Positions 1 through 6,235 of a DNA stretch of 7,273 nt are shown here, in pieces. Both the position numbers and the translations under genes were made by a program. Each line of letters opens with the position of its first letter. The first letter of the stretch is position 1. Source of the stretch: Elusimicrobiota bacterium (GTDB lineage: Bacteria > Elusimicrobiota > Elusimicrobia > 2-02-FULL-39-32); assembly GCA_016193115.1 (NCBI GenBank), contig JACPSV010000319.1:1-7273 (forward strand), read 5' to 3'. The notes below the pieces were generated by a model, which worked only from the letters and a program-made list of their open reading frames with translations, had not been told where the DNA came from and ran no database searches.

Positions 1-1092
1 ACTCCTTACAAAGTCTGGGTCTCTGAGATCATGCTGCAGCAAACTCAGGTGGAAACCGTCCTGCCTTACTACCAAAAATTTCTAAAACGTTTTAAGGATA
101 TCCGTTCTCTTGCCCGCGCTTCCGAATCGGAAGTTTTATCTCTCTGGTCTGGTTTAGGGTATTATCAGCGGGCGCGCAATCTCTTAAAAACAGCGCGCCT
201 GATCCTCAAAAATTACGGTGGTGAATTTCCTGCAGAGGAACAGGAAATCCTTCGACTGCCGGGCGTCGGGCGGTATACGGCAGGCGCCTTGCAATCGATC
301 GCGTATCATCGCCCTGTTCCAATCCTGGATGGAAATGTAAAACGGGTGTTGGGCCGGATATTTTTGGAAGAATCTCAAGAAAAGTTATGGCGCTTGTCCT
401 CGGAGCTGGTTTTGCAGGCGAACTCAGAGGGAGTGGACCCATCCGATTTTAACCAGTCTTTGATGGAACTGGGCGCTTTGATTTGTCTGCCGCAGGATCC
501 GGTTTGTCCGGAATGCCCGGTGCAAGAGAGATGTTTCGCTTACAAAAAGGGGATTCAAAATAAATTTCCTGCCCCAAAGGACAGGAAGAAGACCGTAACC
601 CAATCCCATTTGCTCTTTCTTATTCGTCGGAATCACAACGGACTAACCGAATTTTTGTTACGTCAAATATCCCAGAAAGCAGGTTGGTTCAAAGGCATGT
701 GGGAGTTTCCGATGGTTCTGAATGATGGGAACGGAACGAAATCCAAGTTTCTTAAATCGTTATCCGAGGTTTGCGGTCAGGAGATCAAGGTCGGCCAAAA
801 GTTAGGTCATTTTTCCCATACGATTACCCACCATCGGTTAGATATTTCTGTCGTGTCTTGTAGGGACTGTTATGAAACGCCGTCATTCCCGCGAAAGCGG
901 GAATCCAGAGAAGAAATTCCGCAGCTAGATTCCCGCTTTCGCGGGAATGACGTGAAAGGGGGTGTTTTTCCACAATCCCTTAATGCTCTTAACTCTGTTT
1001 CAAATTATCGCTGGATGGATAAAGACAAGATGCGGACTCTTCCTTCTTCGACGATCCTGCGCAAGGCGCTTGCTCTGACAGGAAAGATTTAG
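1..1092 (+). CDS. mutY: A/G-specific adenine DNA glycosylase MutY, 5' partial
   Basis: This is a base-excision repair enzyme that removes adenine mispaired with 8-oxoguanine or guanine. The reading frame is open from base 1 and begins inside the conserved TPYKVWVSEIMLQQTQV block, so the true start lies upstream and the ATG at 31 is internal. Visible motifs are the catalytic Glu of SEIMLQQTQ (about 22-51), the helix-hairpin-helix LPGVGRYTAGA (about 256-290) and the catalytic Asp of LDGNVKRVLGR (codon 328-330). Four cysteines of a 4Fe-4S cluster follow (codons at 484, 505, 514 and 532; C-x6-C-x2-C-x5-C). A C-terminal MutT-like 8-oxoG-recognition domain starts near base 600 and includes the HTITHHRL strand. 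This last domain is interrupted in frame by a 72-base palindromic element at 881-952. It is the first gene of the plus-strand cluster; the TPR gene starts 14 bases after its stop. Confidence 0.96.
   Translation, partial: TPYKVWVSEIMLQQTQVETVLPYYQKFLKRFKDIRSLARASESEVLSLWSGLGYYQRARNLLKTARLILKNYGGEFPAEEQEILRLPGVGRYTAGALQSIAYHRPVPILDGNVKRVLGRIFLEESQEKLWRLSSELVLQANSEGVDPSDFNQSLMELGALICLPQDPVCPECPVQERCFAYKKGIQNKFPAPKDRKKTVTQSHLLFLIRRNHNGLTEFLLRQISQKAGWFKGMWEFPMVLNDGNGTKSKFLKSLSEVCGQEIKVGQKLGHFSHTITHHRLDISVVSCRDCYETPSFPRKRESREEIPQLDSRFRGNDVKGGVFPQSLNALNSVSNYRWMDKDKMRTLPSSTILRKALALTGKI
881..952. repeat. 72-base palindromic element inside mutY (PSFPRKRESR type)
   Basis: The outer 25 bases at 881-905 are the exact reverse complement of 928-952. 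Each arm is itself a hairpin: ATTCCCGC, a GAAA loop, then GCGGGAAT. The element is exactly 72 bases, so it adds 24 codons without shifting the frame. It is translated as PSFPRKRESR, a short linker, then DSRFRGND. The arm resembles the ATTCCC...GGGAAT family of short repeats (dRS3-like in Neisseria, with relatives in many uncultured bacteria). No transposase is present, so any mobility would be in trans. I see no clear target-site duplication. Confidence 0.93.
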
Positions 1093-1106
1093 TATAAGGT
1101 GTTGCA

Positions 1107-1628
1107 GTGGTGTATTACCTAACCTTTCTTACGGCTCTCTCCCTTCTATTTTTAGGACTGGTTTTCTTTTATCGTCCTAACTGGGTTCTTTATTTTAACC
1201 GCGTCCTCAGGGAAAAATTCTTAAACGACAGTCTGGTGCTTCTGAACCGGAGAAAAAAAGGGGTTTTTTTTCTCCTGCTTTCCTCCATCTTTTTCTATTG
1301 GGGCTATCTCCTTTCCCAATACCGCCCTTCCCGCTTGAGCCAGAAGATTATTTCCACGGACCGTCTCTTGTACCAGTCCATGCGCCATCTCGATGATCAG
1401 CAATATGAGAAGTCCAAGACCCTCTGTGAGAGGGTGCTTTCCCGCGATCCCAACAATGCCGACGCTCTCTATCATTTAGGAGCGGCGCACCTGCTTTTGA
1501 ACAACCAGGCGCAAGGAGAATCATTCTGGAACAAAGCCGTGGAACTGGATCCCCGGTCGTCCGAAGCGTCTCGTCTTAGAGGACTGATTACGCGAACCAA
1601 AGGCCAGGTCGTTTCTTCCCTCAAATAG
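1107..1628 (+). CDS. Membrane-anchored TPR-repeat protein
   Basis: This is a 173-residue protein of unknown specific function. The chosen start is GTG at 1107, five bases after an AAGGTG ribosome-binding site. Two hydrophobic segments, at about residues 4-22 and 53-71, probably cross the inner membrane and are separated by a basic loop (LLNRRKKG). The part after about residue 80 contains two tetratricopeptide-like repeats: SMRHLDDQQYEKSKTLCERV with LSRDPNNADALYHLGAAHLL, then an AVELDPRSSEA unit. TPRs mediate protein-protein contacts, so it may be a scaffold or assembly factor at the membrane. It lies between mutY and tldE, with 14 and 7 bases on either side, and is probably co-transcribed with them. 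No enzyme motif is visible. The TPR assignment is good; the biological role is not known. Confidence 0.85.
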   Translation: MVYYLTFLTALSLLFLGLVFFYRPNWVLYFNRVLREKFLNDSLVLLNRRKKGVFFLLLSSIFFYWGYLLSQYRPSRLSQKIISTDRLLYQSMRHLDDQQYEKSKTLCERVLSRDPNNADALYHLGAAHLLLNNQAQGESFWNKAVELDPRSSEASRLRGLITRTKGQVVSSLK

Positions 1629-1635
1629 GACGATC

Positions 1636-3012
1636 ATGAAATCCTTACTTCTAACGGCTCGAGAAATCTATGCTTGGGCAAAACAGGAAACACCCTCTCA
1701 TTCAGACTTGGAAGTGTATGTGAGTCAGGGAATTGGGCGCAGCGTGGTTTGGTCTGAAAAGAAATGCGAGGACGTGCAACAGTCTCAAGGAGGGGGCGTG
1801 GGGCTGCGCGTGATTCTGCGGCCGGACAGAAAATCCCGGGGGGGACAGCAAGGGTACGCGTTCACGACCAGTTTTTTGAAGGAGAGCGTTCAAACCGCCG
1901 CTCGAAAAGCCGCGGAGACAGCTTCTCTCCTGCCGGCGGAAGAGTTTCGTCAGATGCCGGTTCCTTCAAACGGCGCAGAAGCCCGGATGCCCGAAAATGA
2001 TCTTTATGATTCCGCGGTATTCTCCGAGAGTTTGGCTTCCTTGATGGAACAAATGAAGGAGCGGGAATCTAGACTTTTGAAGGACTATCCTTTGCTGAAG
2101 TCCGTTTTGAGGATCGGTTTTGGGGAAGGCAGCGGAGAGACGGTCATCCTCAATTCCAATGGCGTCGAAAGAAACTTTCCGGGAACGCACGTTTCTCTTG
2201 GCGTATCTTGTCTGGCAGAAAAAGGATCGGAAAGACAGGAAGGCGGTTTCGGTCAATCCAAACGTTTTAAGAGCGATCTCGATTGGGATAGAACATTCAC
2301 TTTGGCGGCGGATAGGACGATTGCGTTGTTGGGCGGGAAACCAATCCCTTCCGGGGCGGTACCGGTGGTAATGGATCCGTCGGTCGCCTGCGAATTCCTT
2401 TCCCTCGTTTCCTCCGGTGTTTGCGCCGACTCCGTGCAAAAAGGGAAATCCCCGTTGATGAACAAGTTAGGTCAGAGCGTGGCTTCCTCGCTGGTGACTC
2501 TTGTGGATGATGGCGCGCTGAAGAGAGGGATCGCGACCTCTCCATACGATGATGAAGGGGTTCCGACTCAAAGAACCGCAGTCCTTACTCGGGGCGTTCT
2601 GGAACATTACCTTTACGATACCTACACGGCTTTAAAGGATAAAACAGTTTCTACGGGGAACGCCGGCCGGGCGGGTTTTAAGAGCTCGCCGTCCAGCGGA
2701 CCATCCAACTTTTATCTGCAAGCAGGCGCGACGGCCCGTGAGAAACTTCTGAAAATGACGACCGGCCTTTACCTCTACGAAGTCATGGGACTGCACATGG
2801 CGGATCCGGTTTCGGGAGATTTTTCCGTGGGTGTGATCGGCGCCTGGCTGGAGAAAGGAGAATGGCGAGGAGGCGTGCGAGGAGTGACTCTCGCCGGCAA
2901 CTTGTTGTCCCTTTTGAAGAATATAGATTGTGTCTGTGACGATTTGACTTTCTTTGGCTCAGTGGGAAGCCCCACATTTCGCGTGAGCGAGCTGTCTGTG
3001 AGCGGTTCGTGA
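1636..3012 (+). CDS. pmbA: TldE/PmbA family protein (TldD/TldE protease subunit)
   Basis: This 458-residue protein belongs to the PmbA/TldE half of the TldD-TldE system. In well-studied bacteria that heterodimer is a cytoplasmic metalloprotease that degrades unfolded peptides, matures some ribosomal peptides (microcin B17) and helps process CcdA antitoxin. The N-terminal domain covers roughly residues 5-220. The C-terminal domain has the family signatures GPSNFYLQAG (355-364) and GLHMADPVSGDFSVG (about 385-399). I see no HExxxH zinc motif, which fits TldE rather than TldD; the catalytic TldD partner is not in this window. The length is usual for the family. ATG at 1636 follows a weak AGGA and lies 7 bases after the TPR stop. 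The 3' end overlaps the aroE GTG start by four bases, so translation is probably coupled. Confidence 0.92.
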   Translation: MKSLLLTAREIYAWAKQETPSHSDLEVYVSQGIGRSVVWSEKKCEDVQQSQGGGVGLRVILRPDRKSRGGQQGYAFTTSFLKESVQTAARKAAETASLLPAEEFRQMPVPSNGAEARMPENDLYDSAVFSESLASLMEQMKERESRLLKDYPLLKSVLRIGFGEGSGETVILNSNGVERNFPGTHVSLGVSCLAEKGSERQEGGFGQSKRFKSDLDWDRTFTLAADRTIALLGGKPIPSGAVPVVMDPSVACEFLSLVSSGVCADSVQKGKSPLMNKLGQSVASSLVTLVDDGALKRGIATSPYDDEGVPTQRTAVLTRGVLEHYLYDTYTALKDKTVSTGNAGRAGFKSSPSSGPSNFYLQAGATAREKLLKMTTGLYLYEVMGLHMADPVSGDFSVGVIGAWLEKGEWRGGVRGVTLAGNLLSLLKNIDCVCDDLTFFGSVGSPTFRVSELSVSGS

Positions 3013-3878
3013 TTTTGGCTCAGCCCATGACTCCGTCCTTGCATGTGAAAGGCACAACCAAACTGGTGGGCATCTTTGGCGACCCTGTGACCTACACTCT
3101 TTCTCCGCGCATGCACAACTCTGTTTTTTCCGAACTTCACTTAGATTTTGTCTACGTCCCTTTTCAGGTGCGGGAGAAAGATCTGAAAAAAGCGGTGGAA
3201 GCGATTCGAAGTTTACAGATGGTGGGCGTCAACGTGACGATTCCGCACAAACAAACGGTGATCCCCCACTTGGACGAAATTTCTCCGCTTGCCCAGAAAA
3301 TCGGGGCCGTGAACACGATCGTTCATCGTAACGGCCGTTTGATGGGTCACAATACGGACGCTCCCGGATTTCTGACTTCCTTGCGGGAAGACGGCCCTTT
3401 TGATCCGGAAAACAAGCGCGCGGTTCTGTTGGGAAGCGGAGGGACAGCCCATGCGATTTCGGTTGCGCTTTTAGATGCGGGGATACAAAATCTGGTGATT
3501 CTGAATCGAACTTTGGAACGCGCCCAGGAGTTAGTGCGACGACTCAAGAAAAGTTACGGGAGTCGGGACATCTCCGCGGAAAGTTTGTCCGTTCCGGTTT
3601 TGAAAGAAAGTTTAGAGCGCGCGGACATTCTTCTGAACGCCACACCCACGGGAATTGATTCCCTAACTGTTCCGATTCCGCCTCATCTATTTGTTTTTGA
3701 CGCGGTCTATGCCAAGGTCACTCCACTCCTTACGTGGGCCAAACAGGCGGGCGCCGTCACGTTGGGAGGGTTAGGGATGTTGGTGCATCAGGGAGCTCTT
3801 TCTTTTTCTCTCTGGACAGGCCTGGAACCTCCCGTCCAACTGATGAAAAAGTCTTTGGAGGCGAACCACGTTGAATGA
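3009..3878 (+). CDS. aroE: Shikimate dehydrogenase (NADP+)
   Basis: It reduces 3-dehydroshikimate to shikimate with NADPH in the cytoplasm, the fourth step of the shikimate pathway. All family hallmarks are visible in the 289 residues. TLSPRMHN (30-37) binds substrate, with Thr30 in place of the usual first Ser. The catalytic Lys81 is in NVTIPHK and the catalytic Asp117 in HNTDAPGF. The Rossmann glycine motif GSGGTAHA is at 142-149, the NRT phosphate-binding motif at 166-168, and GMLVHQGALSF lies near the C-terminus. I chose GTG at 3009, which overlaps the tldE stop as GTGA; ATG at 3027 is a possible alternative because the first six residues are not conserved. Its end overlaps the next gene by 8 bases. 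Placement near aroC suggests a shared operon for chorismate synthesis. Confidence 0.96.
   Translation: MILAQPMTPSLHVKGTTKLVGIFGDPVTYTLSPRMHNSVFSELHLDFVYVPFQVREKDLKKAVEAIRSLQMVGVNVTIPHKQTVIPHLDEISPLAQKIGAVNTIVHRNGRLMGHNTDAPGFLTSLREDGPFDPENKRAVLLGSGGTAHAISVALLDAGIQNLVILNRTLERAQELVRRLKKSYGSRDISAESLSVPVLKESLERADILLNATPTGIDSLTVPIPPHLFVFDAVYAKVTPLLTWAKQAGAVTLGGLGMLVHQGALSFSLWTGLEPPVQLMKKSLEANHVE
3857..3861 (+). promoter_or_regulatory. Ribosome-binding site supporting a TTG start
   Basis: GGAGG sits nine bases before the TTG at 3871, inside the end of aroE. It decides the start of the small zinc-ribbon gene, because no ATG lies before the conserved EEILKILACPAC segment. Confidence 0.7.
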
Positions 3879-4110
3879 AGAGATTTTGAAAATTCTTGCC
3901 TGCCCGGCATGCGCGGAGAGACCTCCTCTCCTAAAGGACGAGAGTGAGACTTCGTCTCCTCCAGTCCTAAAGGACGAGAGTGGTCGCCAAGGCGACCCTC
4001 CTGTAAATTTGAAACAAGAAATTTCCGAGTTGGTCTGCTCCCAATGCGGCCGTCATTACCCGATTCTGGATGGTATCCCCAATCTATTAGTTGAAGGAGA
4101 GGTGAACTAA
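3871..4110 (+). CDS. Trm112/UPF0434 family zinc-ribbon protein with in-frame repeat insert
   Basis: This 79-residue protein has the Trm112/YcaR fold pattern. ILKILACPAC supplies Cys11 and Cys14, and LVCSQCGRHYPILDGIPNLL supplies Cys56 and Cys59; together they would bind zinc. In eukaryotes and archaea Trm112 activates methyltransferases. Bacterial members are mostly uncharacterised but often lie next to methyltransferase, lipid A or nucleotide-sugar genes. Family members usually have about 14-18 residues between the two CxxC pairs; here there are 41. The excess (about residues 20-46) is encoded by two related hairpin repeat units at 3929-4004. Both zinc knuckles stay in frame, so the protein may still fold, with an enlarged loop. 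The start is TTG, overlapping aroE by 8 bases; aroC begins two bases after its stop. Confidence 0.85.
   Translation: MNEEILKILACPACAERPPLLKDESETSSPPVLKDESGRQGDPPVNLKQEISELVCSQCGRHYPILDGIPNLLVEGEVN
3929..4004. repeat. Two tandem hairpin repeat units inside the Trm112-like gene
   Basis: The 18 bases TCCTAAAGGACGAGAGTG occur identically at 3929-3946 and 3965-3982. Each is followed by a different short hairpin, GAGAC-TTC-GTCTC at 3946-3958 and GTCGCC-AA-GGCGAC at 3983-3996, and then by a CCTCC-rich end. The units are 36 and about 40 bases long and read through as LKDESETSSPPV and LKDESGRQGDPPV. The conserved head with a variable stem looks like a short interspersed repeat family rather than protein-driven duplication. 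Confidence 0.85.
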
Positions 4111-4112
4111 AT

Positions 4113-5270
4113 ATGGCTGGAGACAGTTTCGGCGAGATATTTCGCGTGACGACGTGGGGAGAATCTCACGGGTCGGGAATGGGGGTGGTGATTGAAGGTT
4201 GTCCTCCGCTTCTGGATCTGGACTGCAAGCAAGAGATCTTGACCGTGCAGGGATCTTCAGGGAAAGGATATCCCATTCCTGTTCTAACCTGTGAAGAAAT
4301 ACAGAAACAGTTAGACCGCCGCAGGCCGGGACAGAGCGGACTCACGACCCCGCGCCAAGAATCTGACCGCGCTTACATTCTTTCCGGCCTGTTTGAAGGC
4401 AAGACCACGGGCGCTCCTATATCCATTCTCTGCTGGAATACAGACGCCCAAAGTGAAGATTACTCCCGTTTTAAGGCCGTGGACCGGCCGGGACACGCAG
4501 GGTTTACATACCGAGAAAAGTACGGCATCTACGATTATCGGGGCGGAGGGCGGTCCTCCTATCGGGAAACGTGGGGGCGGGTAGCTGCGGGAGCGATTGC
4601 CCGCAAGATATTGAAGAAAAGTTTTGGCGCGGAAATTGTCGGTTACGTTTTGCAGGTGGACTCTATTGTCGCAAACGTGGATCCATCGGAAGTGACGATG
4701 GTTCAGGTTGAATCGCATCCCACGCGTTGTCCCGACCCTGTCGCAGCCAAAAAGATGGAAAGTTTAATTGAGAAAGCGAAAAAAGAGGGGGACTCCCTGG
4801 GAGGCAAGATAGGGTTAGTTGTGCGCGGCATGCCGGTCGGGTTAGGAGAACCGGTTTTCGATAAGTTAGACGCGGACCTTTTCAAAGCTCTCAAATCCAT
4901 TCACGCCACAAAATCCGTGGAGATCGGGTTAGGATCGGACGTGGCCGATCTCAAAGGTTCCGAACACAATGATCCATTTACAGTGGACAAATCCGGGAAA
5001 GTGAAACCCGCCAGCAACAAAGCGGGCGGGGTACTAGGCGGCATCAGCACAGGTGAAGACCTGATATTGAAGGTCACGTTCAAGCCCACCGCCACGATCC
5101 GCAAAGAACAAAAAACGGTCACCGTAGAGGGAGAAGCGACCGTCTTGGAAGGCGCCGGCCGGCACGACCCCTGCGTCCTACCGCGCGCCGTGGCCACCGC
5201 AGAAGCGATGGCCGCCCTCGTTCTAGCCGATCACGCCCTGCGCCACCGCGCCCAGTGCGGCCCCAAATAA
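4113..5270 (+). CDS. aroC: Chorismate synthase
   Basis: It converts 5-enolpyruvylshikimate-3-phosphate to chorismate using reduced FMN, the last common step to aromatic amino acids and folate. The 385 residues show VTTWGESHG (12-20), LDRRRPGQS (67-75), RPGHAGFTYREKYG, the GGGRSS region and the C-terminal GRHDPCVLPRAVATAEAMAAL. The GGGRSS segment continues as YRETWGRVAAGA, where most family members have small residues in place of Tyr and Trp. Between GCPP and LTCEEI there is an extra segment of about 22 residues (35-57) that typical bacterial AroC lacks. A strong AGGAGAGGTG lies nine bases before ATG 4113. The last 16 codons, the stop and some downstream bases are duplicated 556 bases further on. 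It ends the plus-strand gene cluster and converges on the minus-strand accessory genes. Confidence 0.96.
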   Translation: MAGDSFGEIFRVTTWGESHGSGMGVVIEGCPPLLDLDCKQEILTVQGSSGKGYPIPVLTCEEIQKQLDRRRPGQSGLTTPRQESDRAYILSGLFEGKTTGAPISILCWNTDAQSEDYSRFKAVDRPGHAGFTYREKYGIYDYRGGGRSSYRETWGRVAAGAIARKILKKSFGAEIVGYVLQVDSIVANVDPSEVTMVQVESHPTRCPDPVAAKKMESLIEKAKKEGDSLGGKIGLVVRGMPVGLGEPVFDKLDADLFKALKSIHATKSVEIGLGSDVADLKGSEHNDPFTVDKSGKVKPASNKAGGVLGGISTGEDLILKVTFKPTATIRKEQKTVTVEGEATVLEGAGRHDPCVLPRAVATAEAMAALVLADHALRHRAQCGPK

Positions 5271-5292
5271 ATCGATTTGAAGTCTTTTCAGA
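5219..5292 (+). repeat. Direct repeat copy 1: end of aroC and downstream bases
   Basis: This copy contains the last 16 complete codons of aroC, its stop codon and 22 bases beyond. It matches 5775-5848 over 74 bases with two differences (5280 and 5284); the first 61 bases are identical. The flanking bases (5218 and 5293) differ from those of copy 2, so the boundaries are clear. Confidence 0.96.
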
Positions 5293-5331
5293 CCCTGAAT
5301 ACGTGTAAGAATGTTCCTTCCGGACTGAACA

Positions 5332-5655
5332 TCAGGCAGCTTTTTTCAAATGAGGTCTATTTTTTTCGGCTAACGCTATTTTCCATCCAAAGGTAGAAAC
5401 AAGACTTCGGAGATTGCTTAACCTAGGATTTCCATGTTTGGATAACATCCGAAAGAGATGTTCGCGATTGAGTTTCGCTTTTTTTGAAAGACCTCGAATT
5501 CCTCCATGAGCTTCGGCAACATGTCGAAGCCCCAAGAGAAACACTCCTTCGTCTCCGTCTTCTAAACAAGCATTTAGATAACCTAGGGCATAGCCGGTAT
5601 CTTTTAACCTTTCCACGAGATCTTCTTGATAACTTGTAGTTAGTTTTTCGCTCAT
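5332..5655 (-). CDS. HigA-like / addiction-module antidote protein (orphan HTH antitoxin)
   Basis: This 107-residue helix-turn-helix protein resembles the 'probable addiction module antidote' branch of the HigA-like antitoxins. These normally bind and neutralise a RelE/HigB-type toxin and repress their own operon. Visible pattern: YQEDLVERLKDTGYALGYLNACLEDGDEGVF (9-39), then LRHVAEAHGGIRGLSKKAKLNREHLFRML (43-71) with the DNA-recognition helices, then the typical HGNPRLSNLRSLVSTFGWKIAL (74-95). I chose the ATG at 5655 because a GAGGAGG site lies eight bases upstream. An upstream ATG at 5724 is in frame but falls in a degraded nuclease gene. Toxins of this group usually sit immediately upstream; none is present, so the antitoxin is an orphan. 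The gene lies between the two copies of the aroC-tail repeat. Confidence 0.85.
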   Translation of the reverse strand: MSEKLTTSYQEDLVERLKDTGYALGYLNACLEDGDEGVFLLGLRHVAEAHGGIRGLSKKAKLNREHLFRMLSKHGNPRLSNLRSLVSTFGWKIALAEKNRPHLKKAA

Positions 5656-5663
5656 TTTGGTAA

Positions 5664-5670
5664 CCTCCTC
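5664..5670 (-). promoter_or_regulatory. Ribosome-binding site of the HigA-like gene
   Basis: GAGGAGG on the minus strand lies eight bases before ATG 5655. It decides between that start and the longer in-frame reading that would fuse nuclease debris to the antitoxin. Confidence 0.8.
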
Positions 5671-5774
5671 AATATTGCGGCATTTAGAGATGATAGAGAT
5701 GTTGTGGCCCCAAGGAATTTGCATAATTTGGGCAACAAACTGTTGCCCAATTGACTTTGCCTTGCTGTAAAATG
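5665..5774 (-). pseudogene. Fragment of a YhcG/DUF1016-type PDDEXK nuclease gene
   Basis: Read on the minus strand in frame with the HigA-like gene, this stretch encodes IGQQFVAQIMQIPWGHN followed by ISIISKCRNIEE. That matches the highly conserved QQ-VAQIPWGHN-LL-K-KD-EER block in the N-terminal domain of YhcG/DUF1016 proteins. Only about 36 codons remain. One side is cut off exactly at the aroC-tail repeat (5775) and the other runs into the ribosome-binding site of the antitoxin. Relative to the family there is a three-residue insertion caused by a 9-base duplication (CAAATTATG followed by CAAATT). There is no usable full gene. The match is from memory of the family's conserved block. Confidence 0.65.
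5728..5750. repeat. Perfect 10-base inverted repeat, possible operator
   Basis: TTGGGCAACA, three bases, then TGTTGCCCAA. It lies 73 bases before the start of the HigA-like antitoxin, where an autorepressor site would be plausible. It also falls inside the conserved QQFVAQ codons of the nuclease fragment, so the symmetry could be inherited from coding sequence. No run of T follows, so it is not a terminator. Confidence 0.4.
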
Positions 5775-5848
5775 CGTTCTAGCCGATCACGCCCTGCGCC
5801 ACCGCGCCCAGTGCGGCCCCAAATAAATCGATTTGGAGTTTTTTCAGA
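5775..5848 (+). repeat. Direct repeat copy 2: detached aroC tail
   Basis: This second copy of the aroC 3' end has no aroC body in front of it and therefore cannot be expressed as protein. It differs from copy 1 at 5836 and 5840, both transitions. The winged-helix antitoxin ends ten bases beyond it on the opposite strand. Confidence 0.96.
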
Positions 5849-5857
5849 TAAATAGGC

Positions 5858-6235
5858 CTATATCCCTGCATAGATGGCAATGTTTTGGTAGGGCACAGAG
5901 ACATAATCAGAAAAGTGGCTTTTGATTTTCTTTCGCTTTCGAGGCATCTTCACCAAACCATAGCTTTTAAGAATCTGGATATCCTCGTGAACGTTTTTGA
6001 AATCTCTGTCCGTGATGTGTGAAAGCTCACGGATAGATTTTGGCTTCTTTTCCCGAATGACATGCAATAGTTCCAGTCTTTTTTCTGTCGGCAGATTTCT
6101 AACAGCCTCTAAACTAGAGAAATAAGTCCCCATTCGCGGTTTAATCTTTTTTCTAGCCTGAACGTTTTTGTAGGTCTGAATGACGTCCTTGTAACCTTCT
6201 TCAGGGCTTTTGATTTTAATCTCTAACGTCTTCAT
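5858..6235 (-). CDS. Winged-helix antitoxin/regulator, HVO_A0114-like, partner of TumE-type toxin
   Basis: This 125-residue basic DNA-binding protein has a winged-helix core at about residues 50-96: LPTEKRLELLHVIREKKPKSIRELSHITDRDFKNVHEDIQILKSYGLV in outline. A lysine- and arginine-rich wing (PRKRKKIK) and a short C-terminal VPYQNIAI strand follow. This arrangement is typical of the HVO_A0114-like regulators encoded next to TumE (formerly DUF6516) toxins. ATG at 6235 is chosen because GGAGG lies nine bases upstream; an earlier in-frame ATG adds 13 unconserved residues. The toxin gene is immediately upstream and overlaps this start by 20 bases, which suggests translational coupling and a toxin-first operon. 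The probable role is to neutralise the toxin and repress the operon; this is inferred from family and context. Confidence 0.78.
   Translation of the reverse strand: MKTLEIKIKSPEEGYKDVIQTYKNVQARKKIKPRMGTYFSSLEAVRNLPTEKRLELLHVIREKKPKSIRELSHITDRDFKNVHEDIQILKSYGLVKMPRKRKKIKSHFSDYVSVPYQNIAIYAGI

Noticed and set aside
881..952. The mutY palindrome as a CRISPR array or terminator
   Set aside because: The two arms are inverted rather than direct repeats, there is no spacer series, and the reading frame continues to a normal MutY C-terminus.
1966..2439. A 157-codon minus-strand open frame inside tldE
   Set aside because: It lies antisense to a well-conserved gene, has no ribosome-binding site I can see and no recognisable motif.
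5271..5331. A rho-independent terminator between aroC and the convergent antitoxin
   Set aside because: Only a four-base stem (GTCT-TTTC-AGAC) is present with no T-run after it, and copy 2 does not keep the pairing.
5332..5724. The longer antitoxin reading from ATG 5724
   Set aside because: Its first 23 residues match the conserved block of a nuclease family, and a strong ribosome-binding site sits before ATG 5655.
5219..5848. The 74-base repeats as integron attC sites or Xer dif sites
   Set aside because: I find no paired attC core sites with the needed inverted symmetry and no dif-like core. The repeat is simply the aroC end.
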